From Pasteurellaceae bacterium Pebbles2 (GTDB lineage: Bacteria; Pseudomonadota; Gammaproteobacteria; Enterobacterales; Pasteurellaceae), in assembly GCA_023101505.1 (NCBI GenBank), contig LVZA01000001.1:1240001-1304000 (forward strand): a stretch of 64,000 nucleotides of DNA, read 5' to 3'. The translations under genes and the position numbers were made by a program. The notes under the pieces are model-generated. The model made no database searches. It was not told where the DNA came from and saw only the letters and a program-made list of their open reading frames with translations. Below are positions 53,147 to 62,079 of the stretch, in pieces; the first letter of the stretch is position 1; every line of letters starts with the position of its first letter.

Positions 53147-53159
53147 TTTGGAGAATTTA

Positions 53160-53912
53160 ATGGATAATACAAACTATAGAGCCTACTATCAAATTGCAGA
53201 ACAGATAAAACAGGATATAGCTCTCGGTAAATATTGTATTGGAGATAAACTCCCAACAGAAAGAGAATTATCAGAACGATTAAGAGTTAGTCGAACCATT
53301 GTAAGAGAAGCAATGGTAATGCTTGAAGTTGAAAATTTAGTAAAAGTGAAAAAAGGCTCTGGGGTCTATGTCGTTAAAACACCTAAAATAGTGGAGTCTA
53401 CACAAAGCGTAACTTATCGAGATGTTGGCCCTTTTGAGTTATTGCAAGCTCGCCAACTCTTAGAAAGTAGCATTGCAGAATTTGCCGCTCAGCAGGCTAG
53501 CAAGCAAGATATTATTAAGCTAAAAACAATTTTAGATAAAGAAAAAGAAATCCTTTTACACAATCTAGATGATTATACCGCGGATAAAGAATTTCATTTA
53601 GCCTTAGCGGAAATCACTGGTAATGATGTATTAATTCAATTACAAGAACAACTTTGGCAATATCGATTTAATAATGCAATGTGGACGCAGCTACACGCTC
53701 GCATTTTGCAAGATGATTTACATCATCTATGGGTGAAGGACCACGAGATTATTTTAAATGCAATACAAAAGAAAAATCCTATATTAGCAAGAAAAGCCAT
53801 GTGGCAGCACTTAGAAAATGTCAAAGTGAAACTTTTTGAATTGTCTGATGTTGAAGACCCATTATTTGACGGGTACCTATTTCAAACAAATCCTGTTGTA
53901 GTAGGTATCTAA
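53160..53912 (+). CDS. uxuR: GntR/FadR-family regulator UxuR
   Basis: Repressor of hexuronate catabolism. Start at ATG 53160 (MDNTNYRAYYQIAEQIKQDI) after TTGGAGA; an upstream ATG at 53127 would place an operator within the coding region. The 250-residue protein has the winged helix-turn-helix KLPTERELSERLRVSRTIVREAMVMLE and wing VKKGSGVYV, then a C-terminal FCD domain with metal-ligand candidates Asp and His (KEFHLALAEITGND, KDHEIILNAI). Divergent from the sugar-acid operon and followed 27 bases later by uxuA. The two palindromes nearby fit its expected operators. Confidence 0.9.
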   Translation: MDNTNYRAYYQIAEQIKQDIALGKYCIGDKLPTERELSERLRVSRTIVREAMVMLEVENLVKVKKGSGVYVVKTPKIVESTQSVTYRDVGPFELLQARQLLESSIAEFAAQQASKQDIIKLKTILDKEKEILLHNLDDYTADKEFHLALAEITGNDVLIQLQEQLWQYRFNNAMWTQLHARILQDDLHHLWVKDHEIILNAIQKKNPILARKAMWQHLENVKVKLFELSDVEDPLFDGYLFQTNPVVVGI

Positions 53913-53939
53913 AGCCTACTATAAATTAAGGAGTTTATT

Positions 53940-55124
53940 ATGGAACAAACGTGGCGTTGGTATGGACCCAATGATCCTGTTTCTCTTTCAGATGTACGTC
54001 AAGCAGGTGCAACCGGGATTGTGAGTGCATTGCATCACATTCCGAATGGTCAAGTATGGACAGTCGAAGAAATTGAAAAGCGTAAAGCTATTATCGAACA
54101 AGCAGGTTTAGTGTGGTCGGTGGTGGAAAGTGTGCCGGTACACGAAGAAATCAAAACCCAAACTGGCAATTATCAACAATGGATTGATAACTACAAACAA
54201 ACGCTGCGTAATTTGGCTGCTTGTGGCATTGATACAGTTTGCTACAATTTCATGCCGGTGTTGGATTGGACAAGAACGGATTTGGCTTATGAAGTCGCTG
54301 ATGGTTCAAAAGCGTTGCGTTTCGACCACATTGCTTTTGTCGCTTTTGAATTGCATATTCTCAAACGCCCAGGTGCGGAAGTAACCTATTCTACTGATGA
54401 GCAAACGCAAGCCAAAGCCTATTTCGAGAAAATGACGGCAGAAGAGATTGCCTTACTAACCAAAAACATTATTGCAGGTTTACCAGGGGCGGAAGAAGGC
54501 TATACCTTAGAAGAATTTCAAGTACAACTAGATCGCTATAATGACATTACGCCTGAAAAATTCCGTACCCATTTAGCTTATTTCCTTAATGAAATTATCC
54601 CTGTGGCACAAGAAGTCGGGATAAAAATGGCGGTACACCCTGACGATCCGCCACGCCCAATTTTAGGTTTACCACGTATTGTTTCCACTATTGAAGATAT
54701 GCAATGGTACGTTGATACGCAACCGCTACCTGCAAATGGTTTCACAATGTGTACCGGCTCTTATGGTGTTCATCCTGATAATGATTTGGTGGAAATGACA
54801 GAACGTTTTGCGGATCGTATTTATTTCGCCCATTTGCGTGCGACCCAGCGTGAAGACAACCCATTGAGTTTCCACGAAGCCGATCATTTGGCTGGCGATG
54901 TGGATATGTTCGGTGTCGTCAAAGCCTTATTAACCGAAGAATATCGTCGCAAAGCCAATGGAGATACACGCTTAATCCCAATGCGTCCAGATCACGGTCA
55001 TCAAATGCTTGATGATTTACATAAAAAAACCAATCCAGGTTATTCTGCTATCGGACGCTTGCGTGGTTTGGCGGAGTTCCGTGGTTTGGAATTAGCGTTG
55101 AAAAAAGTCTATTTCGAGAAATAA
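53940..55124 (+). CDS. uxuA: Mannonate dehydratase
   Basis: Dehydrates D-mannonate to 2-keto-3-deoxy-D-gluconate. The 394-residue length is normal for UxuA. Features are [28 protein letters not shown] at the start (shown as read, abbreviated core [12 protein letters not shown]), metal ligands in [17 protein letters not shown] (His, Asp), [15 protein letters not shown] (Cys, His) and [10 protein letters not shown] (Asp). ATG follows AAGGAGTTTATT. It supplies the substrate for KdgK encoded by the divergent operon. Confidence 0.96.
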   Translation: MEQTWRWYGPNDPVSLSDVRQAGATGIVSALHHIPNGQVWTVEEIEKRKAIIEQAGLVWSVVESVPVHEEIKTQTGNYQQWIDNYKQTLRNLAACGIDTVCYNFMPVLDWTRTDLAYEVADGSKALRFDHIAFVAFELHILKRPGAEVTYSTDEQTQAKAYFEKMTAEEIALLTKNIIAGLPGAEEGYTLEEFQVQLDRYNDITPEKFRTHLAYFLNEIIPVAQEVGIKMAVHPDDPPRPILGLPRIVSTIEDMQWYVDTQPLPANGFTMCTGSYGVHPDNDLVEMTERFADRIYFAHLRATQREDNPLSFHEADHLAGDVDMFGVVKALLTEEYRRKANGDTRLIPMRPDHGHQMLDDLHKKTNPGYSAIGRLRGLAEFRGLELALKKVYFEK

Positions 55125-55136
55125 ACTCTCTGATTT

Positions 55137-55174
55137 TTAACCGCACTTTAAAGCAAAAGTGCGGTTAATTTTTA
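55137..55174. terminator. Uptake-sequence terminator after uxuA
   Basis: AACCGCACTTT (55139-55149) pairs with AAAGTGCGGTT (55156-55166), 6-nt loop, followed by AATTTTT. Both arms are exact uptake cores; the first seen since about 47,850. Confidence 0.85.
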
Positions 55175-55195
55175 GCATATTTTGCTGAGATAAAA

Positions 55196-56074
55196 ATGAT
55201 TGCTAAATACCGTGGAGAAATTATCCTTTTCTTTGTGACGATAATCGCTGCATCTGGTTGGTTTTTCTCAAAATATACCTTAACTGAATTTCCACCGATA
55301 GGCTTTATTGGTGCAAGATTTTCTCTCGCTTTTCTACTTTATCTTCCTTTTGCATATTCCCAATTAAGACGATTTTCCTTAAATCAAATATTACGAGCCT
55401 GCATGGTAGGAATGTGCTACACAGCTTATCTTGTCTTATGGTTATTTGGTTTAATTAATAGTGAACATTTTGGTGAGGGAGCATTTTTAGTTAGCCTTGC
55501 AATGCTCATTGCACCTTTACTCTCATGGCTCTTTTTTAAAGATAAACCACATAAAATTTTTTGGGTTTCGTTACCAATTGCTACTCTCGGCTTATACTTG
55601 CTCGCGTCAGGAAAAGAAGAATTACATTTTTCATTGGGTAGCTTAATCTTTCTGTCATCGTCCTTATCAAGTGCAATTTACTTTGTGTTAAACAACCAAT
55701 TTGCTCGCAATATTCCTGTTTTATCTCTCACCACTTTACAAGTCGGCGTTGTTGGCATCTTTTGTGGAATATATTCACTATTATTTGAACAGTACCCACC
55801 CCACATTTCAACCGATGTTTGGCTTTGGTTCACAGCCAGTTTATTAATTACCACAAATGCAAGAATGCTATTGCAAACTATTGGACAAAAATATTGCCAC
55901 GTTTCTAACGCAGCAATTATTATGATTTTAGAACCAGTATGGACATTATTTTTAAGTATTTTAATCCTAAACGAATATTTAAATTTGGCTAAAGCACTAG
56001 GCTGTGTCTGTATCTTAGTTGCATTAATAATTTATCGATTACCAGCTATTTATGCCAAAAACAGCACAAAATAA
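55196..56074 (+). CDS. DMT-superfamily (EamA) transporter
   Basis: Inner-membrane protein of 292 residues with about ten helices arranged as two EamA repeats (first near residues 8-135, second from about 150 to 285, e.g. VSNAAIIMILEPVWTLFLSILILNE). Substrate unknown; the family exports amino acids, nucleosides and other metabolites. It follows uxuA but a terminator lies between, so a link to sugar-acid metabolism is uncertain. It converges with the DUF554 gene, with only 12 bases between their stops. Confidence 0.85.
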   Translation: MIAKYRGEIILFFVTIIAASGWFFSKYTLTEFPPIGFIGARFSLAFLLYLPFAYSQLRRFSLNQILRACMVGMCYTAYLVLWLFGLINSEHFGEGAFLVSLAMLIAPLLSWLFFKDKPHKIFWVSLPIATLGLYLLASGKEELHFSLGSLIFLSSSLSSAIYFVLNNQFARNIPVLSLTTLQVGVVGIFCGIYSLLFEQYPPHISTDVWLWFTASLLITTNARMLLQTIGQKYCHVSNAAIIMILEPVWTLFLSILILNEYLNLAKALGCVCILVALIIYRLPAIYAKNSTK

Positions 56075-56086
56075 CCTCTCACTTTC

Positions 56087-56806
56087 TCACAAAAAGTTCA
56101 CCCAAAGCGCAGAAATCGGCATTGCGATGAATAGTGAGGGGAGCATATTGGCGACGTGGAATACTTTGATGTTGCAGATGCGTAAGCCTGTTGCGAGCAT
56201 AATTGCACCACCGACGCCTGCGAAATCGGCTCGCATTTCAGGGGTGATGAGTGGTATGAGAATAGTTGCTAATAAGGCTAAAGTCAGCTGTACGGTCGTT
56301 TGCGGTATGCATATCAATAAAAGAGGCAAGCCAAGCGATGCGGCGAAAATGATCGAGGTGAAAAAGTCTAGGAATGATTTGACGATTAAAATGCTGTGAT
56401 CGCCTGTTAGCCCTTCGTTCATTGCGCCGAAAATGCCAGTGCCACTGAAGCTAAATAAAATCATTACACCAACAAATTTTTGTAGAAATTCTTCCTGTGA
56501 TTGTCCCGATTGTTGATTTGGAAATAAGCGTTCAATTAGTGTTTTTGCTTTGCTCGATACTCGGTTAATTAATTGCTCAATAGCAAGAATTTCACCGATA
56601 ATTGTGCCGAATAGTAGCGATAACACCATTGCAGGTAGATTGATGACTTTTGCCAACATCACAACACCCATTGAAAATGAGCATAAGCCAAACAGTAAAG
56701 TAAGATTGTTACGCAAAGGTTCAGGCATTCTTCTGCCTAAATAAGTGCCAAGAATACCGCCTAGAATAATGGCGACAGCGTTAATATAAGGCCCGAGAAT
56801 TGTCAT
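56087..56806 (-). CDS. DUF554 family membrane protein
   Basis: 239-residue inner-membrane protein with six or seven helices, matching the DUF554 (YdfK/YqgA-like) family: GPYINAVAIILGGILGTYLGRRMPEPLRNNL at the N-terminus (core AVAIILGGILGTYLGRRMP) and GLCSFSMGVVMLAK, then FVGVMILFSFSGTGIFGAMNEGLTGDHSIL (core FSGTGIFGAMNEGLTGD). Function unknown, probably transport. No partner gene nearby. Confidence 0.82.
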   Translation of the reverse strand: MTILGPYINAVAIILGGILGTYLGRRMPEPLRNNLTLLFGLCSFSMGVVMLAKVINLPAMVLSLLFGTIIGEILAIEQLINRVSSKAKTLIERLFPNQQSGQSQEEFLQKFVGVMILFSFSGTGIFGAMNEGLTGDHSILIVKSFLDFFTSIIFAASLGLPLLLICIPQTTVQLTLALLATILIPLITPEMRADFAGVGGAIMLATGLRICNIKVFHVANMLPSLFIAMPISALWVNFL

Positions 56807-56914
56807 AAAATTTCCTGAAAATATTGAGATTTAGTAAAGGAAATTTATTATGCCAAATTTTCTTTGATTTTGAAACGCACTTTAAATAGCGATGATATTT
56901 CATTTACCATTCAC

Positions 56915-56948
56915 GAAAAAAGCCCCAATTAGGGGCTTTTAGGGGCTT
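56915..56948 (-). terminator. Intrinsic terminator after mrcA
   Basis: AAAGCCCC (56919-56926) pairs with GGGGCTTT (56932-56939). On the minus strand the stem is followed by TTTTTCG, fitting mrcA termination. A second GGGGCTTT at 56942 gives an alternative pairing. Confidence 0.8.
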
Positions 56949-56966
56949 TAGATTATTGATGTTATA

Positions 56967-59597
56967 TTAGAACAATTCTTCCCTATGTGTTGGGCTGACT
57001 GGTGGTAAATGGCTAGAATTTGGATTGCCTGAGGGAGCAAAGCTAGGTTTTACCTTGTCTAAACCAGGTGGTACATAGTAGCCTTTTTCTTGTACAAATA
57101 CTCGTTTGGGTTCAGTTCCTTTAATAAAATATTCGACCAAACCGCCATTATTAGCCAATAAACCAGAAGAGGTGTCGATACGTTTTTCAACAATATTTGG
57201 TGGCAATTCTAATTGACGTTCTGGAATATCTTTTAAGCTACTTTTCATATAAGCAATCCACGCTGGCATTGCGCTTTTCGCACCTGCTTCGCCTTTGCCT
57301 AAATTACGTTTATTGTCATCAAAACCGATATAAACGGTGGTCGTTAAATTCGCCCCAAAACCAGTGTACCACGCCACTTTAGAGTTGTTCGTCGTCCCTG
57401 TTTTGCCGCCAATATCTTTGCGTTTTAATTCATTTGCCATACGCCAACTTGTGCCTTTCCAGCTCAATCCTTTTTCACCGAAAATGGCGGTATTCAATGC
57501 ACTTCGCACAAGGAATGCTAATTCGCCACTAATGACTCGTGGTGCATATTCCACTTGGGCATTTTGACTTTTATCTGTAGTCATAAAACTTAAGTCATCG
57601 GCATTTAGTTTACCGTCTTTCCCTGCTAATTCAGGGTTATCTTGTTCGGTATTTTCTGTGCCATCTGCATTTTCTTCATCAGCATTGCTGTCGTTATTCT
57701 GTGCTAATACGCCATTTTCGACGCTTTTCGCATTTTCTTGGAAGGCATCTTCAAGTTTTTCGTTCGTTGTACCATAAATAACAGGAATATCGTGGCAGTT
57801 TATGCAAGCGATTTTCGGGTTAGCAACAAAGATTTCTTTACCTGTATTATCCAGAATTTTCTCGATTAAATACGGCTCAATTAAAAAGCCCCCATTATCA
57901 AATACAGCGTATGCTCGAGCCATTTCTAATGGTGTGAATGATGCCGCCCCTAATGCCAATGCTTCACTGGCAAAATATTGTTCACGATTAAAGCCAAAAC
58001 GCTCTAAAAAGCTCGCTGTAAACGGAATACCAGCCATTTGAATAGCACGAATAGCGATCATATTTTTAGACAAACCTAAACCTACACGCAAGCGTTGCGG
58101 TGCGCCATAAACGTCAGGCGAGTTTTTTGGTCGCCATTCTTTTTGCCCTGCTTTTTTGATGACAATCGGAGAATCTTGCAATACGCTAGATAAGGTTAAG
58201 CCCTTTTCTAATGCGGCTGCATAAATAAATGGCTTAATAGTTGAACCCACCTGCACTAAAGATTGGGTCGCACGGTTAAATTTACTTTGCTCAAAGCTAA
58301 AACCACCCACAATAGCTTCAATCGCACCATTATCGCTATTTAATGATACTAAGGCTGAATTTACTTCAGGAATTTGTCCTAAAATCCAGTCGCCATTATC
58401 ACGTTTGCGTACCCAAATTTGCTCGCCTGCTTTAGGTAATTTATTGCCAGCCCAACGCATTGCACCATTGGTTAAGTCAATATGATCGCCTGAGCTTAAT
58501 AATAATTGTGCACCTGATTTATTGGTGGATAATACGGCGGCAGGAACAAATGGCTCAGATATTGGTAATTTACGCAATTCATCAATAATTTTATCTTGTT
58601 CCCAAGCCGTTTCACCTTTTTTCCACAACACAGCAGCCGAACCACGATAGCCGTGTCGCATATCATAAGCGATGATATTATCTCGCACCGATTTTTGTGC
58701 TTGATATTGGTCGTGCGATAAAATCGTGGTGTAAACACGATAACCACGGTTATAAGACACATCTTCACCATAGCGTTTTACCACTTCTTGGCGCACCATT
58801 TCCGTTACGTAATCCGCACGAAAATCTAATTGCGTACCGTGATAACGTGCGACAATGGGTTCTTTAATCGCTTCATCATATTGTGCTTTGCTGATAAATT
58901 TCACATCTAACATTCGCCCTAAAACCACATTACGGCGATCTTCGGCACGTTTTAAAGAATAAAGTGGGTTCATTGTTGACGGCGCTTTTGGTAAACCTGC
59001 GATCACCGCAATTTCAGATAAAGTCAGTGCATCTAAATTTTTACCAAAATAGGTTTTCGCCGCCGCAGCCACGCCATAAGAGCGATAACCCAAATAAATT
59101 TTATTCAAATACAGTTCTAAAATTTCTTCTTTGCTCAGCGTATTTTCAATTTCAATCGCCAATGCGGCTTCTTTTGCCTTACGCATTAAGGTTTTTTCTG
59201 GCGTTAAGAAGAAATTTCGAGCTAATTGTTGCGTAATCGTACTCGCGCCTTGTGATGCGCCACCTTTACCAATCGCCACCACGATTGCTCGCCCAATCCC
59301 GACAGGATCGATACCGTGGTGGTCATAAAAACGACTGTCTTCAGTAGCGATAATAGCGTCAATTAATTGTTGTGGCACATCAGCTAATTTCACTGGAATT
59401 CGACGTTGTTCACCCACTTCACCAATCAACTTGCCATCTGCCGTATAAATTTGCATAGGCTGTTGTAATTCAACAGTTTTTAAAGTTTCGACATTAGGCA
59501 ATTCCGACTTAATGTGCATATAAAATAAACCCACCGCAACACAGCCAACAATAATTAGCGTAAGCAATGTGCTTAATATTAATTTTGCGATCTTCAT
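56967..59597 (-). CDS. mrcA: Penicillin-binding protein 1A
   Basis: Bifunctional peptidoglycan glycosyltransferase/transpeptidase of 876 residues. An N-terminal anchor helix (LILSTLLTLIIVGCVAVGLFY) precedes the GT51 domain (EDSRFYDHHGID; GASTITQQLARNFFL) and an OB-like domain. Transpeptidase motifs are SxxK in VGSTIKPFIYAA, SxN in GLGLSKNMIA and KTG at Lys732 in GGKTGTTNN. Between SxN and KTG, residues about 613-683 form an acidic, Asn/Asp/Glu-rich low-complexity insert. The gene is divergent from comA; this mrcA/com pairing is typical of Haemophilus and other gammaproteobacteria (mrcA/pilMNOPQ). Confidence 0.95.
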   Translation of the reverse strand: MKIAKLILSTLLTLIIVGCVAVGLFYMHIKSELPNVETLKTVELQQPMQIYTADGKLIGEVGEQRRIPVKLADVPQQLIDAIIATEDSRFYDHHGIDPVGIGRAIVVAIGKGGASQGASTITQQLARNFFLTPEKTLMRKAKEAALAIEIENTLSKEEILELYLNKIYLGYRSYGVAAAAKTYFGKNLDALTLSEIAVIAGLPKAPSTMNPLYSLKRAEDRRNVVLGRMLDVKFISKAQYDEAIKEPIVARYHGTQLDFRADYVTEMVRQEVVKRYGEDVSYNRGYRVYTTILSHDQYQAQKSVRDNIIAYDMRHGYRGSAAVLWKKGETAWEQDKIIDELRKLPISEPFVPAAVLSTNKSGAQLLLSSGDHIDLTNGAMRWAGNKLPKAGEQIWVRKRDNGDWILGQIPEVNSALVSLNSDNGAIEAIVGGFSFEQSKFNRATQSLVQVGSTIKPFIYAAALEKGLTLSSVLQDSPIVIKKAGQKEWRPKNSPDVYGAPQRLRVGLGLSKNMIAIRAIQMAGIPFTASFLERFGFNREQYFASEALALGAASFTPLEMARAYAVFDNGGFLIEPYLIEKILDNTGKEIFVANPKIACINCHDIPVIYGTTNEKLEDAFQENAKSVENGVLAQNNDSNADEENADGTENTEQDNPELAGKDGKLNADDLSFMTTDKSQNAQVEYAPRVISGELAFLVRSALNTAIFGEKGLSWKGTSWRMANELKRKDIGGKTGTTNNSKVAWYTGFGANLTTTVYIGFDDNKRNLGKGEAGAKSAMPAWIAYMKSSLKDIPERQLELPPNIVEKRIDTSSGLLANNGGLVEYFIKGTEPKRVFVQEKGYYVPPGLDKVKPSFAPSGNPNSSHLPPVSPTHREELF

Positions 59598-59604
59598 TCC
59601 AAAA
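59583..59604 (+). promoter_or_regulatory. Candidate CRP-S (competence) site upstream of comA
   Basis: 22-mer TTTTGCGATCTTCATTCCAAAA, 18/22 to TTTTGCGATC...GCAAAA-type CRP-S consensus, with a perfect left half. A start about 41 bases from its centre would fall near 59635, with TTAATA at 59624-59629 as -10. It overlaps the first codons of mrcA, so part of the match could come from coding constraint. Confidence 0.6.
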
Positions 59605-59711
59605 TTTACTCTTGATTAATGCGTTAATAAACGATGTTAGAAATACTTTAGCACAATAGTATAAAGACTAAGCGCCATAATCGGAAGTAAAAATCTGCAA
59701 AAGGAGTGGAA

Positions 59712-60599
59712 ATGCGTAAATTAATCAAAAAAAATCCGCTAATTCAAGTCGGTGTTTGGCTTGTGGATAATCATTTTGAGTTAGTTTGGCTTACCGCAAA
59801 AGATGATGTGCAAAATAATGAAAAAAATACACCGCACTTTTGCCGTATTCCTTGCACTGAACAGGCGCAACTTATGCCTAAAATCCTTGCTGAAATTCAA
59901 GCAACATTGCCCACATCATCATTTCAAGTCAAATTTATTACGGCAATTTTGCCCCATCAACTTTGGGCTAAGACATTGATTTTACAGCAATCATTAAGTG
60001 CGTCGGAATATGAACAACAATGTCGCTACACCCTTGAGCAAGAATTGCCGATTACACTAGAAGAACTTTGGTATGACTACACCAATACGCCCTTAAAGCA
60101 AGGTGTTCGCTTAGATATTTTTGCCGTGAGAAAAACTATTGCGCAGAATTTACTACAACAATTTTCGCCCTTAAAAATTGATGTTTTAAGCACCGCAGTT
60201 CATTGTTTATTTAAAGCATTTTGTTATTTATCAAAACGTTACGTAACGCCATCTTCATTATTTATCTATCAAGAAAAACAATGGCTGATTGCTTTTCGCC
60301 AAAGCACACAGGAATGGCAAGTGGTTTCTCAAATGCACTCGGCTTCAATTTCAGGGGAAAATGAACATAATCCAACGGAAACAGCCAGCCAAAGTGATAA
60401 AACTGCGGTGAATTTAACCGCACTTTATCAGCAATTTGCCCAACGCTATAACGATGTGAGTGAAATTTTTGTTTATAGCTCAGCCGATGAGATTATGCTC
60501 GACAAGCCTTATCAGCGGCTACGTTGTGCATTTTCCCCTATTGCTCTCGGCGCAGCGCTTTGGCAAACGGAGCTACAGCAAGATGAAAACATCAATTAA
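59712..60599 (+). CDS. comA: Competence protein ComA (PilM-like)
   Basis: First gene of the DNA-uptake operon. Start at ATG 59712 (MRKLIKKNPLIQVGVW) after AAGGAG at 59701-59706; a GTG two codons earlier is less likely. The 295-residue cytoplasmic protein has the position and approximate length of PilM, the actin-like protein that recruits the type IV pilus inner-membrane complex, though sequence motifs are weak. Two uptake cores lie inside (about 59828 and 60400-60424). ComA is required for transformation in H. influenzae. Overlaps comB by 17 bases. Confidence 0.88.
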   Translation: MRKLIKKNPLIQVGVWLVDNHFELVWLTAKDDVQNNEKNTPHFCRIPCTEQAQLMPKILAEIQATLPTSSFQVKFITAILPHQLWAKTLILQQSLSASEYEQQCRYTLEQELPITLEELWYDYTNTPLKQGVRLDIFAVRKTIAQNLLQQFSPLKIDVLSTAVHCLFKAFCYLSKRYVTPSSLFIYQEKQWLIAFRQSTQEWQVVSQMHSASISGENEHNPTETASQSDKTAVNLTALYQQFAQRYNDVSEIFVYSSADEIMLDKPYQRLRCAFSPIALGAALWQTELQQDENIN

Positions 60600-61137
60600 C
60601 TTATTACCTTGGCGCACAGCTCAACATCAACAGCGTAGTCGACGTGCGCTGTGGGTTTTAGCCGCGTTTTTCCTATTTTGCTTATTCGCTAATGTAAGCC
60701 TGAACCAACTAGCGGAACATTACCGTTTGGCTTATCAACAACAGCAAGAAAAACAACGAGTTAGTTTACAGCAATTAAAACTAATAGAACAAAAAGTAAA
60801 ACAGGCTCAGGCTAGATTACAGCAAAATACGCCCAAAAGTGCAGTGAAAATTTCCACTGATTTATTGCATACGTTATTTGATTTACTTACCACGCTTCCC
60901 GTTGCACAGGGAGAATTGAGTGAATTGCATTTTTCTGCCACTGAATTTAGCCTGCACGGTTTGGCGCATAATCAAGCAGAATTTGAGCAAATTCACCATT
61001 TTTTAAAGCAATATCCCCCGTTGAACCGTTTGAAATTAATGCAATTTTTGCCCCAACAAGATAATTCACTGCAATTTGAATTTCAGTTGCAATTTGATGG
61101 AATGGAGAATGTGAATGCGCTGGAAGATGATGAATAA
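60583..61137 (+). CDS. comB: Competence protein ComB (PilN-like)
   Basis: 184-residue bitopic inner-membrane protein. Start at ATG 60583 (MKTSINLLPWRTAQHQQRSRR), where INLLPWR is the PilN motif that binds PilM; the longer frame from 60460 only overlaps comA in another phase. One membrane helix (ALWVLAAFFLFCLFANVSL) is followed by a coiled-coil and a periplasmic domain. Overlaps comA by 17 bases and comC by 23 bases, so the cassette is translationally coupled. Confidence 0.87.
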   Translation: MKTSINLLPWRTAQHQQRSRRALWVLAAFFLFCLFANVSLNQLAEHYRLAYQQQQEKQRVSLQQLKLIEQKVKQAQARLQQNTPKSAVKISTDLLHTLFDLLTTLPVAQGELSELHFSATEFSLHGLAHNQAEFEQIHHFLKQYPPLNRLKLMQFLPQQDNSLQFEFQLQFDGMENVNALEDDE

Positions 61138-61648
61138 TCCTGATAATTATTGGGGAAAATGGCTGAAATTATCCGCATTAAAGCAAAGTTTAGTGCTGAT
61201 TTTCTTCGGGCTTATTTGGCTTTATCTGCCACTTTCTGCAAGCTTAAATCATTATTTTTTATTACATAATGAACAGCAAATTAGCCAACAAACACAACAA
61301 CAATTTGAGCACCAACAACGACTTTGGCAAAGTTTAAAGCAACAACTTGATCAGCAATTACTCACGCCTGCATTGGCAAGTCAATTACCGCCGATTAATC
61401 AATCGGTACAGGCTTTATCGATCCATTTATCCCTTGAATTAAGCCAGTGGGATTTCTATCAAAAACCGCAATTAACCTTGCATTGTAAGGGGCATTTTAT
61501 GGATTTAATGACATTTTTAACCGCACTTTTGAACCAACAATCTCGCTTAAATTTGCTTTCTTTGCATATTCAGCGCTCTGAAGATCCCGATTTTTCCATT
61601 GAAAGCCATATCGTCTTGCAATTACAACCTGTTCAGGAGGTAAAATGA
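61115..61648 (+). CDS. comC: Competence protein ComC (PilO-like)
   Basis: 177-residue bitopic protein. ATG 61115 is preceded by GGAG with a 7-base gap; ATGs at 61127 and 61130 are alternatives. One hydrophobic helix (LVLIFFGLIWLYLPLSA) near residues 27-45, then a glutamine-rich coiled coil (QQISQQTQQQFEHQQRLW) and a small periplasmic domain, the PilO plan. Contains one uptake core near 61520. Overlaps comD by four bases. Confidence 0.84.
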   Translation: MRWKMMNNPDNYWGKWLKLSALKQSLVLIFFGLIWLYLPLSASLNHYFLLHNEQQISQQTQQQFEHQQRLWQSLKQQLDQQLLTPALASQLPPINQSVQALSIHLSLELSQWDFYQKPQLTLHCKGHFMDLMTFLTALLNQQSRLNLLSLHIQRSEDPDFSIESHIVLQLQPVQEVK

Positions 61649-62067
61649 TTTCTCGTTACTGGCAGTTTTCGTCTGCTTTTTATTTTGTATTGATGCTGTT
61701 TTTAGGTGTGTTTGCAGCGAAGGCGAATGCACAAAATGATCCTTTTGATAACACACAACGAGATAAAAAGCCTGTTGAAACTAGCGAATACCTTGTCGCT
61801 AAAAGTGCAAATCAATGTCATCAACAGCAGGCGGTGCTAATGCCGAATGAAAAATTTAAACAACTGAAAATCATCGGAATTTTATTATCCAAACAAGAAA
61901 AACGTATTCTATTACAAAATGAACAAGGCGAAGTGCATAGTTTAAAACAAGGGGAATTTGTCGCAACGGAAAGCTACCAATTAAAACAAATTGGCAAAAC
62001 TGAAGGGCAATTTTTAACGTGGAAAAAAGATTGCTCTGACGGCGAAGTGATTTCGGTCAAATTATAA
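61645..62067 (+). CDS. comD: Competence protein ComD (PilP-like)
   Basis: 140-residue secreted protein with an N-terminal hydrophobic signal (FYFVLMLFLGVFAAKANA). Unlike typical PilP it has no clear lipobox cysteine. The C-terminal part (KIIGILLSKQEKRILLQNEQGEVHSLKQGEFV) is the beta-rich domain that links the inner-membrane PilN/O pair to the secretin in type IV pilus systems. ATGA overlap with comC; RBS CAGGAGG. Confidence 0.83.
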   Translation: MISRYWQFSSAFYFVLMLFLGVFAAKANAQNDPFDNTQRDKKPVETSEYLVAKSANQCHQQQAVLMPNEKFKQLKIIGILLSKQEKRILLQNEQGEVHSLKQGEFVATESYQLKQIGKTEGQFLTWKKDCSDGEVISVKL

Positions 62068-62079
62068 ACAGGGGATAAT

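Noticed and set aside
59616-59640. Alternative CRP-S site TGCGTTAATAAACGAT before comA
   Set aside because: The left half is near consensus but the right half matches at only two of five key positions; the site at 59583 scores better.
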